Shown piece after piece: positions 1 through 10,850 of a stretch of 64,000 bases of DNA. Below the pieces are notes generated by a model. The model searched no databases and was not told the origin of the DNA. It saw only the letters and a list, made by a program, of their open reading frames with translations. The DNA is from Smallanthus sonchifolius (taxonomy: Eukaryota > Streptophyta > Magnoliopsida > Asterales > Asteraceae). Both the position numbers and the translations under genes were made by a program. The stretch spans positions 14,148,501-14,212,500 of the forward strand of contig CM042023.1 of the NCBI GenBank assembly GCA_023525975.1, written 5' to 3'. Within the stretch, counting starts at the first letter, position 1. Every line of letters starts with the position of its first letter.

Positions 1-528
1 TTACTATTAATAGCCCAAGTTGTTACTGATCAGCTGTTGTGTACTTGCCACTGATGCAACAAGTTGTTGAACTCAGTTAAAACTAGATGACTAGTGATAA
101 CCAGTTACCATTGATGATCAGTTCCTACTGATGATCAATCTCTCATGCAAATTTCGTTAATCATGCAAATATGACGCATCTTCCAAGCGTAACCCTTGGG
201 AAAAGACGTTGCTCTTTGGACCCCGGTAGGGGCACTACCCCCTTGGAACCCTTGTGGTTCAAGGCCCCCGCCCCCATGTGGTTTCTCGGATACGAGGTTT
301 TATGACCAATCCTTGGAATCTAACCCAAACTAACACGTGACCAAAGTCGTTAAAGGGAAGGATGTCGATGAGATGCGAGAAGAGAAGGAAGGGGGTAGAG
401 TCGTCATAGGGGTGATGTAATTGGTATTTTTTTTTTTGTTTTCTTAAATAAAACTATAAAAGGGTGCAATAATTATTTTATTGATATTAATAAATTTTAT
501 TAACGTCGGTAAGTGAAAATGAACAAGT
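1..528. other. intergenic, no gene seen
   Basis: No coding region or clear element ends were found. The first 150 bases contain short imperfect repeats of an ACTGATGATCAGTT type. Bases 180-420 are less AT-rich than the following sequence but have no long open frame. Confidence 0.5.
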
Positions 529-3086
529 TGTAACACCAAAAAATTTCAACCGATTTTAACTTTCAAAATTATGCGGAGGTCTCATTTAACACTCTTGGTT
601 ATTCAACACGTGCCAAAGCAATGCTACGACAAATGTCATAGATTTTGTTTTAAAGAATACAACAACCGACACTTCAAAAACGAAAACAAGTTAAAACCTC
701 TAAAAGATCATTTAAATCAAGTTTAGTGACTCCCAACAATGAGTCATAACTCCAAACATTTACAATCATCAAAATATCGAGAATCCAACCATGCTCGAAG
801 CTTGACCCGAGACATTAATCCGGAGCTTTCCCTACAATCAAAACACCACAGATAAACCATTAGTAATGATACAACAAGTCCCAATACCCCCTCCCCCCAA
901 CCCCAAAAGTGTCCTATGAAGAAAACTCAAAAATTCAGTCATCAGGCATCTGGCTTGGGGGCTGGCAGAACCAGCCAGGCTTCCCAGATGCCCGCACCAG
1001 AACAACCAATTTTAAAGTTTTTGGCATTTTTACCCTCCCGACTCGACCCCCTGTCGTTTTAAACCTCTAACAATATTTTAGGAATGTTTTAAACACCTAA
1101 CAATCCTACCATACTTCTTTGTTAGGTTCTAAAGACCTTAAAGCACCACAAACGCCAATGTGAAGTTATAACCTCAATTAACTTCCGTGTGAGATTCTTA
1201 GACTTTAAATACCACAAACGACTTGTGAAGTTCATGACCTCAAATAACTACATTGTGAGGTTAACTCCTCTATATGAAGTTCTAAAGATCTCAAACGCCA
1301 CCACACCACCTTGTGAAGTTTATGACCGCAAATTACTTTCGTGTGGGGTTCTTAGACTTCAAGTAACAACGAAATTAGTGAAGTTCAAAGACTTCAAATG
1401 ACAACAATATAAGTAAAGCTCGTGATCTCAATAATCTACTGGGTGAGGTTCTTAGACTTCAAACACCGACTATTAAACATACAAACAAGTGTACACACAC
1501 AACACCATTCAACCTCTATAACCATTACGTTATTTACCAACATGTTGGATTCAAAGATCCCAGGTGCACCATTTAAACTTGTGAAGTTCAAAGACTTCAA
1601 ACACCCTAATCACTCCCTCCCTTGCATACAACATGGTCATACAATTACTCTACTTAAACGCATAAGTAATTCAATGACTTTAATCACCATACAACATTGT
1701 GAGGTTCATGGACCTCAAGCACCTTAAACACCCTCCCTTGCATACATTCCCCATATGCAAATTACCAAAGCAACATACACACAATTACACACATGATAAT
1801 CAACAAATCAACATGTATAATAAATATGTGTGTCTATTACCACCTATCATTACTAAGTAAGTGCAAAGCACTTACCTTTAGCTAGAGACGATTCCACTTG
1901 GTCTTCAAGCTAGCTCCTTTAACGCCTTTATCACCTAGCAATCAACTTGCATTTAGAAATCTTATTATCTCAATTCATTCACCAAATTGAGATTCAAGAC
2001 ATTCCTATGATCTAAATATCAACACCCTAACTTATTTTATTTATCACAACCTTAACCAAACCTCAAACACCCAATTCAACCTTTCAACCCATTTTGATCC
2101 GTTAAGGAATCACCCAAGTTCACCCAACACTTTAATTTCATAAATCACCCATTATGAATGTGGTTTCTACTTGGTCTAGTGTTCATGGACATGCCACAAC
2201 ACTCATACACCATTCAAACACCACCCAAAACTCCCTAAACTCAAATGACCCGTTAAGGATTCACCCAAGTTACACCGAAACTCCATTTTACAAATGACGA
2301 TAAAAATTGGGGCTTTATGGTTAATTATGTGTCTATTAACTCCCTAGACACTTATCCAACCTCAATCCAACATTCAAACATCCCCAAATCAAAAACCCCC
2401 AATTTTGATCCTCAAGAACCCTAACTTTCAAATCATAAAAATGGATGAGGTTTCTTACATAAAAATGTGTCTATCAACACCATACACACTTATCTAACAT
2501 CAATTTACCATTTAAACAACACTAGGATAAAAACCCTCAATTCACCCTCAAGAACCCTAATTATTGAATCATCAAATTGGATGTTTAGATTTTGTTATCT
2601 ACCTTACCTGCAATCAAACTAGTTGTCACTTTTAACAAGTTATTAACCACCTAGACCACCCAATTCAGCCAAATTCATTTTCGCTAAAAGCCCACCAAGA
2701 AATCCATTAATGGAGGTTTTAGAGATGAAAGAGGTACTTACTAGATGTTTGCTTGAGAAAGAACACCTCTATTGCAACCAATTTTTCCATAAAACTTCAA
2801 GATTTGGTGTTCTTGACTCCTCTCCTTTCTTCCTCTTGCTTTTCACGATCACACACACACACTATGTGTGTGTCGTGACTCCTCCCCCCACATATCAGAC
2901 TTCATTTTTTTTAATAAATTCTTTCACAATATACCCTGCACTTCTCAATTTTGGCCCTTTTTTCCACCTAAAGTAAAGGATTCAACCTTTAAGGTTTAAA
3001 CCCCTCCAACTTATATTTAATCCAATTTCACCCTCACGATATTATTTAAGCAAATAATATTATGTTTTGGATTTTAGTTCATTACA
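529..3086 (+). mobile_element. probable degenerate long LTR (gypsy-like)
   Basis: The stretch begins TGTAACACC and ends TTCATTACA, an imperfect TGTAA/TTACA terminal pair like the confirmed solo LTR at 17496-19989 and of similar length (about 2.56 kb). No matching target-site duplication is visible: the flanks are CAAGT on the left and AATCA on the right. This could therefore be one LTR of a truncated element, or a false boundary. Short open frames inside it have no recognisable product. Confidence 0.35.
1120..1735. repeat. degenerate minisatellite, GAGGTTC...CTTCAAA type
   Basis: Around ten diverged copies of a unit of roughly 50-60 bases, built around TTGTGAGGTTC, then AGACTTCAAA, then CACC, run head to tail. 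Two short open frames (1189-1401, 1422-1727) simply translate the repeat and are not considered genes. It lies inside the putative LTR. Confidence 0.6.
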
Positions 3087-3538
3087 AATCATCCCCCCAA
3101 ACTTTGGGTTTCATCCCCAAAACCCGCCACCACATAATCAATCTAGGGTAGCAATTCAACATTCATCCTCTATACTTTCTCAAAGTCAATTCCACCCTAC
3201 ATTGTGCTTTCAAGGAATAATACATGGTAGATCCCTCATTGCACAATTAATTTGGCTCACTATCTAAGATAGTCTCCGGTTCTCCCACAAGATCAGGGGA
3301 AGAACATTTAAGGGGCTAGAGGGGGACCAAGCCCCCCCTCCCCCTATTTTTTTGCTCATAAGTATTGGTTTCGGCTCACTAGGATTATTTCATATTAGTT
3401 ATAGTGTTTGGGCCCCTCCTAATCCAAACCAAAATTTTGGTTTTTTTATGTGTATTATTTTCGAGGGGCCCACAATTTAATTGTTCAAGTTCCGTCCCTG
3501 CACAAGATTCAAAATTATAACCTCAACATCACCATGAG

Positions 3539-3906
3539 AGGCGACAACAACTTCTCTTGCCAAACATCTTCGTGAAAGGGCCACGTGAAATGTATCATAG
3601 AGTTTACTCGATTCCTCCGGTAAATCCAAACGGTAAACCACTTAACAAGTTAGTATCGAGTTTGATCGGTCCAACAAAACGGGGACTTAAGCCTCCCACG
3701 TTTTCAAACCCGAAACACCCCTTTTCAAGGGGAAACTTTGATAGCACTAAAACCCTTGATAAAACTATACCAATAAAGTGGCAAAAGCCTTGTGACTTAT
3801 GAGGCTCGAACCACGGATCAACTTCAACCAACCAAGTTAGCTTAGGTTTTGTAACTGGATCTAAGAGAAGTGTGTATAACATGTAAACCACGGAGATACC
3901 ATTCAT
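3539..3906 (+). pseudogene. unrecognised coding-like fragment
   Basis: A plus-strand frame from about 3557 to 3802 reads like globular plant protein (many Pro, Lys and Asn, and an IPPVNPNGKP stretch). After a stop, the same frame continues with protein-like sequence to about 3906. The antisense frame is also open for 100 codons, so the strand is not certain. There is no ATG in a good context, no recognised domain and no visible splice structure. It may be an exon fragment captured by a transposon, or chance. Confidence 0.2.
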
Positions 3907-4433
3907 CGCAGATTGTTATATGTACAATGTTTTGTTATTATTATTTTTTTAACATCATTATTTTACACCCAAATACCATCTAACATTGTCCTTACAAAGA
4001 TTTGAACCTACGTTATTTTTGTGGGAGACAAACACCATACCACTAGAAGACCAGGTGATGAGTTATATAATGTTTTATTTAGAAGCAAGAAACTTATTGG
4101 ACCTAAGCAATCATTTCCTAATAGTTGATGTACCTATAGTGTAATTTTCTTTATAAATCCCCCCTTAAAATAAGTAAACTTAAGATTCAAATAAGAAACC
4201 ACCGCTTATTTGAAAAACCAGCATCCAAGCAATCTCTCTGTAATCCTCCCCATTGCCGATGATTCTGCTACCCAGTTCTTGAGATCTTCAATCAGAAGCT
4301 ACCAACATATATCTCTCTTACAACTCACATCCCTCACACCTAATTCTATTTCATCTTCCCCATTCACTCAAACCCTAATTAATTACATTTAGGTTTTTCT
4401 CAACCCTAATTGATTCCAGGATAGTACGTTTGC
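3907..4433 (+). promoter_or_regulatory. upstream region and 5' leader of the TRM/DUF4378-like gene
   Basis: A TATAAA box lies at 4152-4157, about 280 bases before the start codon at 4434. The sequence between is pyrimidine- and A-rich with CAACCCTAAT-type motifs, as in plant 5' leaders. A 60-codon open frame at 4210-4392 lies in this leader; it could be an upstream ORF but has no recognisable product. Confidence 0.4.
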
Positions 4434-7400
4434 ATGTCATTACTCAAGGATCACCTACTTGATGATCTGAGCTCATGTTCTTCTAACGGCTTCCGCTTGT
4501 ATCCTCGTCGGCAATGTTGCACCAAGGTCCGATACCTAATCGAACTCGATCTTAATAAACACATTAAGCTGCCGCCAACGCACAAGCAGCTTCTCAAAAG
4601 CCGATCAAAACCGAAATCGAAATCTTCTTCGGTGCTGCACAAAGCATTTGCCGCTGTGGCTAACGTTTTTAAGAACTTCCACTTCTCCGGCTCCGGCAAG
4701 CCTGGGAAACCTAATTTACTGCCGCGGAATCTGTTCTGGAAGAGAACAATCGAACAGAAAAAGGAGAGCATCCTATCTCCGGCGTCGAAAGTTTCAGTCG
4801 CGGCCACCACCACCGCCACGGCGGAGGTGAAAACCTCAACGAGTAACAGCAACAGTACGTCGGGGTCGGCGGATAGCTACTTTACCGCCACCTCTGATTC
4901 TTCCACCACCGGCGGTTCTTCGGAGATCAATGTAGCTCAAAACGTTGTCGTACAAAGTGTTAAGTTAGCAACGGAGAAGATGAATCCGGTAAACGGAGAG
5001 AAATCTGCAGTAACCGCCTCAACCGGCGCCAATGGTAACGGAAATGCAAAGGTGAGTGTCAATTCCATGCTTCGCACCCCACAGTAGATAATCGTACATT
5101 CATTTGCAAATTCTAAAACTTTTTTTACTTACAGTATAATATGAAAAATACGTAAATGTATATTTTGATCAAAAAAGTTAAAAAAATATACATTGAATAT
5201 TCAAACTTTAAAAACTATCCAAATGTAATTTAAATCAATAGAAAGGTGACATGAAGACAAAAAAGTTTTTAAAGGCTTCAATTTAGCCTGGCAGGTGTCA
5301 ACATCGATGGCCTCCCACATGTAGTAACCCGGCTAAAACGTAGCCGTTAAAAAAGTTGCCGGCTAGGTGGGTGCGGGGATGATGTTTGGCGGCTAGATGG
5401 GTGCCGGCTAGGTGGGTTGCCGGCTAGGGTGTTGCAGGCTAAGGTGATTGGCAACTAGTTGGGTGCCGGAAGAAGTTTGGCGGCTAGATGGGTGCCGGAA
5501 AGGTGGTTTGCCGGCTAGGTGGTTGCCGACTAAGGAAGTTGGCGGCTATGTGCTTGCCGATTAGGCGGGTTACTGGCTAGGTGCTTGCCGGGTCAAACAA
5601 AAAGGTGATACGTGGCGTCTTCTAATTGCTCCATTTGAATATGTTTATTTAGATAAACTTGAAAAGTCAATTTACTTTTTACCACTTTTTTTTTTATCAA
5701 AATGTACATTTTGATGATTTTCTGTAGTTTTAATCTTAATTTGAAATTTTGAATGATTTAAATTTGAATGATTATTATTTAGTATATGGGCATTAAAGTT
5801 TCACAGCGAGGAAGGGGGAGGAGAAATAGCCGGGAAGGGGACGGTATATTTTTTTCTGTTACTTTATGAACTCCACGTGTTGGTGTATATCGTGCACGTG
5901 ACCTACAAACTAGTGATCTCCACGCCGTAGATCCAGCCTACGCGTTATTTCTTAACTTGATCTTTACCGTTCAAATCTAAAGGAGCACCTTAATCTCGTG
6001 CTCCATGCAGTACAGTATTCCGGAATAAAATGAATATAAAATAGATAAGGATTATTGTATTTTAATAATCCCATCTTTTACCAATTGGCCGATAATAATC
6101 CCAACTGAGAATATTCTTACCACCGGTCCCTACTTTCAAACTATTTTTTTACATTGGACTCCTCGTTAAAAAAACTTAACGCCGTTAGAGTTTATATGAC
6201 ATGGACATCTGCAAACCGCCGGAAAGTCGAGCCAAGCTAGCAATGGTCTCGTGTTGGCTTTTGAAATTGGCCTTGGTGGTGTTTAACTGGTCTCGTTAAA
6301 CACCACCGTTTTCTCTGTTTGGACTTTCCGGACCCACGAGACTAGTTAAACACCACCAGAGCCAATTTCAAAAGCCACCACGAGACCACTGCTAGCTTGG
6401 CTCGACTTTCCGGCGGTTTGCAGATGTCCACGTCATATAAACTCTAACGGTGTTAAGTTTTTTTAACGGGGGGTCCAATGTAAAAAAATAGTTTGAAAGT
6501 AGGGACCAGTGGTAAGAATATTCTTAGTTGGGATTATTATCGGCCAATTGGTAAAAGGTGGGATTATTAAAATCCAATAATCCAATAGATAATGGATCAT
6601 TAGGTATATTTTTTTGTTTTTCAGTAATTTGCGATTTTTTTATTTTATTTTATGTTTAATTCACACTCTTAACAAGAAATTGTATAACAGTATAACACTG
6701 TCAAAATGAAAATAATATTATTTAAATGATATTTAGAAAACAAATGTAAGAAAATAACATTTCTTATTTGGTATATAATGTTGTCTTATTATAATTTATA
6801 AGAATAATGATTTGTTTTTAATAAAATGAATAATTGCATGGGAAATGTTAAATATCGAATTCCAAGGTGTTTGAAGTGAAGTGGCTAATTTAGGAGCAGG
6901 GCGGGTGTCATTTGGGATTTACTTCCTTGAGGATCATCATAATTTGTCTTTTCTATAAAAGATTCAAACTTTCTTTGCCATTGTTTTGACCATCTTTGAC
7001 TGCTTATCATCATGATTAAAAACAAACAATTTTCGATCTTGTGAAGTTGTGTAGTATCTTGATCTTCAACATAACTTATGAAAGTATGGGACCTAAGAAG
7101 ATATGTGTAAGCACCATGACTCTTTTAGTATTAGTTTAATGAAAAAACAATATGATCTGGGTGCGACCTCTTGACTTTTAGGATAAACATAAGGTTTGTC
7201 ATCATCTCACCCTTTCTAGATCTTACTCTTTTGAGTAAGATTTGCTAGGTATGTTTGTTTTTTGTTTAATGAAAAAACAGGTGGTGTTAATACGTGTTTT
7301 GAAATTCAAGTGGTACAAGAATTTGATTCTTACATTGTAAATGGTTATAACTGACAGGAAAAGTTATCAAACGAAAAGAAAGATCATTTTAGCCCGATAT

Positions 7401-8073
7401 CAGTGATGGATTTTCCATGCGATAATGATATTGATGATGAAGATGAGGTCACTTCACCTTTCCATGATATATACTTATATGTTGAAGGTTAGGCTCTTGC
7501 ATTTCACCCTTCCTGATAAAGAAATCATTAATTTATGTTGCCTTGTAAAAATTATTTGTTTTAGGATCCGAACGAAAAGTCATGCCCAAAGCTCAAAGAA
7601 CCAAGACCCTAAAGCCCGTACGATTAGAAGACAAGATCACATTATCAGAGTCTAAAGTGCATAATTCGATACTTGAAACATCCTTACAAGGTCAATGGGA
7701 GTTGGAAGAGAATGAAACGAGAAAGAATGCAATCGCATTGCTTCAACTATTTAAAGCAACAATGCCTTCTCATGGTTTATCTGAATCCAAAATGACGGAG
7801 AGTGTCTTGTTAGAATTTTTTACAGAGCGAGTTATTGAAGGAAATGTCTCTAACTATACAATCTTGCAAGATGCAAAAGATTGGGTGAACGGACTAACAA
7901 GAGAGATGTTTGATTCTGATAATTACAAGCCAACTTATATAAGAGATATGGAGAAGGAAATGAAGTGGTTGACGTACGATGGTGAAGTAGAAAAAGTAGA
8001 GGTTGTTTCAATAATCGAGTATGAAGTTTTTACTTCTTTAGTCGAAGAGATGTTACTAGATTTATATTTATAG
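4434..8073 (+). CDS. TRM/DUF4378-like protein, three exons
   Basis: Exons 4434-5051, 7358-7487 and 7565-8073 join in frame with GT-AG introns (donors GTGAGT and GTTAGG; acceptors GACAG and TTTTAG), giving about 418 codons. The N-terminus has a conserved LLDDLSSCSSNGF block followed by PRRQCCT. Exon 2 encodes SPISVMDFP and then an acidic run, typical of plant proteins related to TON1-recruiting motif (TRM) and DUF4378 proteins. The last exon ends in an acidic helical region (around VVSIIEYEVFTSLVEEM) that fits the C-terminal DUF4378 pattern. The middle of exon 1 is Ser/Thr/Ala-rich. TRM proteins are linked to microtubule and division-plane organisation; for this member the function is only inferred. 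It resembles Arabidopsis TRM28-type proteins from memory. Intron 1 is 2.3 kb and holds a minisatellite and a MULE hairpin. An AATAAA lies near 8212. Confidence 0.72.
5330..5600. repeat. GCCGGCTAGGTGGGT minisatellite in intron 1
   Basis: About twelve imperfect head-to-tail copies of a unit of roughly 18-22 bases, built from GCCGGCTAGGTGGGT and GGCGGCTAGATGGGT, lie inside the first intron of the TRM-like gene. The GC content is far above the flanking AT-rich intron. There is no open frame of note. Confidence 0.75.
6049..6583. mobile_element. MULE-type foldback MITE (long inverted repeat)
   Basis: Two inverted arms of about 240 bases (roughly 6049-6295 and 6340-6583) flank a spacer of about 45 bases. 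The 9-base target duplication AATAGATAA is perfect on both sides (6040-6048 and 6584-6592), which is the Mutator-like signature. The arms begin GGATTATTGTATTTTAATAATCCC-like and match with few mismatches, so a transcript through intron 1 could fold into a near-perfect hairpin. There is no coding capacity. Confidence 0.88.
6593..7357. other. AT-rich remainder of intron 1
   Basis: AT-rich intronic sequence up to the acceptor at 7357. Nothing else was recognised. Confidence 0.5.
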
Positions 8074-8480
8074 ATTTTAATTCACGTGACAACGAAAATT
8101 TTTACACGTTTCGTTCTCTTATGGGTAAACATGTGATTGTTTTCTTTTTGTTTTTGTTTCGAGCTACTTTTTAAGCTAAGTTAGAAATAGATGGAAGTTG
8201 ATGAGAGATTAGAATAAAATATTCTGCTCTAGCAAGGGTAATTAGGATTAAGGATGATTTACTGATGACTTTTAGAAATGATAATAGGAGTTTTCCATTT
8301 TTGTCTCAATGTAACATAATAAAAAGATAATAGTGCTTAATTGAATTAGTTAAGAACAAAAAATGTATATAAAGTTAGAGTGTGCAGCAAGAATCTTTGA
8401 TGTTCCTCTTTTGAAAGCAAAGATATCAGTATTTACCCTATTATCCAAGGGGATTAGATTTTGTAGGTTTTTAAACTCAT
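8074..8480. other. 3' flank of the TRM-like gene
   Basis: AT-rich, with a possible poly(A) signal AATAAA near 8212. No further gene was seen. Confidence 0.4.
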
Positions 8481-8487
8481 ACAACAA

Positions 8488-8660
8488 TTTTAGAGTCAAA
8501 TACGGTTTTAGTGCTTATAGTTTGACCAAAATAACCATTTTAGTCCAAAAGTTTAAATTTAACCTTTTTAGTCCACGAGTTTCATTTTTGTATCAATTAA
8601 CTCTAAGTTTCTGACACCATTCATTAGTTCTGTTAAATATTATATTAAAAAATAAAAATA
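8488..8660. mobile_element. single MULE-like terminal region
   Basis: The stretch contains GGTTTTAGTGCTTATAG, then a run of TTTAGTCC motifs, TTCTGTTAAAT and AATACCCC. This layout resembles the termini of the intact MULE at 57066-58115. No matching opposite end was found before 17.5 kb, so the element is probably truncated. The GC-rich CTCCGGCCAG stretch at 8760-8856 and the dehydrogenase fragment at 16879-17019 could be its former cargo. Confidence 0.4.
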
Positions 8661-8856
8661 CCCCTATTATTAATAAAAATAAATAAATTAAAAAATATAT
8701 AAAAACCCTCACCCTCTCTTCTCTCTCTTATCATCTTCCCCAAACACTACCCTTCTATTTTCTCCACCCAAACCCTAGACACCCTCCACCCAAAGCCGCC
8801 ACCTCCGGCCAGATCGTCAACTCCGGCCAGTTCACCACCACCAGCCAGACCATCAC

Positions 8857-9229
8857 TGTTACAGCCCAAGCATGTGAACCATCACAAAAGACTAGTCTGG
8901 TGGGTGACCCATTTGGTCTATAAATCCCATATTTGTTACTCATACAACCGGTGTGGGACAAGTCTCATACCTTGCAATGGCTTCAACCCGTAATATTCGA
9001 CCCTCCTTAAGGGCCAACGTCCTTATTGGTCACGATCGGTTCCCTCTAGGCCACCACTCTGAGTTTGGCTCTGATACCGTTGTTATATACAGCCTAAACA
9101 GGAGAACTCATCTCAAAAGACTAGTCTGGTGGGTTAGAGAGCACGTATGGTCTATAAACCCCACATTTGTTGCCCATACAACCGATATTGAACAAGTCTC
9201 ATACCTTGCAATGGTTTCAGTCCGTAACA
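8857..9229 (-). mobile_element. complete TRIM retroelement
   Basis: Two short LTRs, 8857-8995 (139 bp, TGTTACAG to GTAATA) and 9081-9229 (149 bp, TGTTATAT to GTAACA), flank an internal region of only 85 bases. Read on the minus strand, a tRNA-iMet primer site (GGTATCAGAGCC, 9067-9078) lies two bases after the 5' LTR, and a purine tract (AAGGAGGGTCGAA, near 8997-9009) precedes the 3' LTR. Flanks ATCAC and TTCAC fit a 5-base target duplication with one change; the duplicated copy at 16667 still reads ATCAC. There is no coding capacity, as expected for terminal-repeat retrotransposons in miniature. Confidence 0.85.
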
Positions 9230-9287
9230 TTCACCATCTCCCCCTCGTTTTTCTTGCTATCACATTGTCTCCACCACTCTTTCAAGA
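9029..9287 (+). repeat. left copy of 259-bp direct repeat flanking the pararetrovirus
   Basis: Nearly identical to 16466-16724 in the same orientation. It spans part of the TRIM interior, one whole TRIM LTR and 58 bases of the sequence beyond it. The two copies bracket the viral insert exactly. Confidence 0.9.
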
Positions 9288-9490
9288 TCGAAAGAAGAAA
9301 AGAAGTTATAGACAAATGGAATACTGAGATTAGCCTAATAATCCAGTCCAACCCAGAAGAATTTTCTAAAGCTAAGGCTTTGTTACTACTAATTGAGCAT
9401 AAATCAGCAGGAATCATCCAAGATTTCATTAAAGGAACAACTTGGAACGAAGATTTACATGGTGAAGATCTGTTCGATCAGATCATCAAC
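9288..9490 (+). pseudogene. pararetrovirus coat-protein fragment (duplicate)
   Basis: About 67 codons of the coat-protein core in plus orientation, matching the minus-strand coat-protein gene at roughly 15163-15366 with only a few differences (for example KSAG against KSVG). It stops abruptly at a primer-binding site. It has no start or end of its own, so it is a stray copied piece. Confidence 0.85.
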
Positions 9491-9491
9491 T

Positions 9492-9503
9492 TGGTATCAG
9501 AGC
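9492..9503 (+). promoter_or_regulatory. viral primer-binding site, tRNA-iMet
   Basis: TGGTATCAGAGC, complementary to the 3' end of plant initiator tRNA-Met, lies 20 bases before the movement-protein ATG. In caulimovirids this is where minus-strand DNA synthesis starts, at the end of the leader. Here the leader that should precede it is replaced by the coat-protein fragment. Confidence 0.85.
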
Positions 9504-9522
9504 CTTGTGCTCAAAATAAAAA

Positions 9523-10398
9523 ATGAATTTATTAAATGAAAATTCAAAAGATTCTGAGGAATCAAATCAACAATCTACTGAGATTATTAACTTCAGTGAA
9601 AACGAAAAAGGTTTTTGTTCCGATTATATGATTAATTCGGATCAACTAACAAAAATAAACAAGCTTAAATTCAAGCTTGATAATAAGCAGGTTTTCAATC
9701 AACCTACAAGTTTACTGAGTTTAGTTTCAAAAGCTTTTTCTAGAAAAAATAAAATATTTTATTGTTTTAATACTGAAGAACTCTCAGTAGATATAAAAGA
9801 TACTTCAGGAGAAGTATTTTTACCATTAATAACAAAAGAAGAAATAGCAAAAAGACTTTTGTCTATTAAACCTGAGTTAAGAAAATCTATGAATATGGTG
9901 CATATAGGAGCTGTAAAAATCCTTTTAAAAGCACAATTCAGAGATGGAATAAATTTTTCTATAAAAATGGCCCTCGTTGATAACAGAATCATCAACAGGC
10001 AAGATGCTCTCCTAGGAGCAGTACAAGGAAATTTAGCATATGGCAAATTTATGTTTACCATATATCCTAAATTCGCTTTACATCGAGATTCAAAAGATTT
10101 CGATAAAACATTAAGTTTTATACATCAGTGCGAAAGAACTGATTTAATGGAACCTGGAAATAAAGTATTTTCGATTAATTACTTAATCTCTTATGCTTTA
10201 ACCAATAGTACTCATTTTATAGAGTATAAGGAAAAAGAGAATATTACTATTGAAGATATATTCTCAGATATTAGCACTATTGAAGAAAGTAAGTTCTATG
10301 ATACCAAGTTGCGGAAAACATCTGGAATAATTTATATTTCAGAAGAAATTTATGATTTTTTGAAACGTTTAAGGAAAAATATCTCTTCAAATGTTTAA
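9523..10398 (+). pseudogene. caulimovirid movement protein, 3'-truncated
   Basis: An open frame of 291 codons with features of the 30K-superfamily movement proteins, which form tubules through plasmodesmata: a central domain around LLGAVQGNLAYGKFMF and a following acidic, helical tail. No internal stop is seen. The frame ends a few codons after a breakpoint near 10390. A matching tail of about 40 codons is found in opposite orientation at 16340-16465, so the gene is split between the two ends of the viral insert. The start is at the ATG 20 bases after the primer-binding site. Confidence 0.85.
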
Positions 10399-10766
10399 GG
10401 AAAAATATGTAAAGATATATAAGAAGTAGAGAACAACTATGAAAAATACCTTGGTTATCATTAAAATATCTCTGGTCGTCATGTTACAAGTGACCAATCC
10501 AACCATGTTCTTCCCTAAGGCCTCCTGCCACAGCGGTACTTTTATGGCTCTAGGACTCCAGGTTTTATAACAAAATTCAGAGGTAAGATAATGATAAAAG
10601 GGAATTTTATTTCATAATTGTTCTTCCAAAAGGAATAACTTCTTGATATATATTACAACATTTTCCCTTAAAAGGGAGACTACTCAGACATTACAAGGGT
10701 GGATATTACAAAAGGGGTTGAGATTATTGGGTGGATTCGATGATCCTTACAGACTCAAAACTCCTA
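10399..10766 (-). other. partial viral leader region (minus strand)
   Basis: Non-coding sequence downstream of the viral TATA box on the minus strand. An AATAAA (10606-10611, minus strand) lies about 160 bases after the TATA box, a spacing compatible with the caulimovirid polyadenylation signal in the terminal redundancy. The leader is cut off by the inverted movement-protein segment before reaching a primer-binding site. Confidence 0.6.
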
Positions 10767-10850
10767 CTTATATAGACATACAATCAAGAAAATGAAAACA
10801 AAAGGAGGACAGCTGTCCTTTCTTCTTACGTAAGGGCTTACGTAAATTCA
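10767..10850 (-). promoter_or_regulatory. 35S-like viral promoter
   Basis: Read on the minus strand, two TTACGTAAG motifs (within 10826-10850) resemble the paired bZIP sites of the as-1 element. About 55 bases later comes TATATAAG (10767-10774). The block directly follows the stop of the transactivator gene, the position of the 35S promoter in Caulimovirus-type genomes. Activity in the present host is unknown. Confidence 0.75.

Noticed and set aside
1189..1727. Two short open frames
   Set aside because: They translate a degenerate minisatellite and have no conserved protein features.
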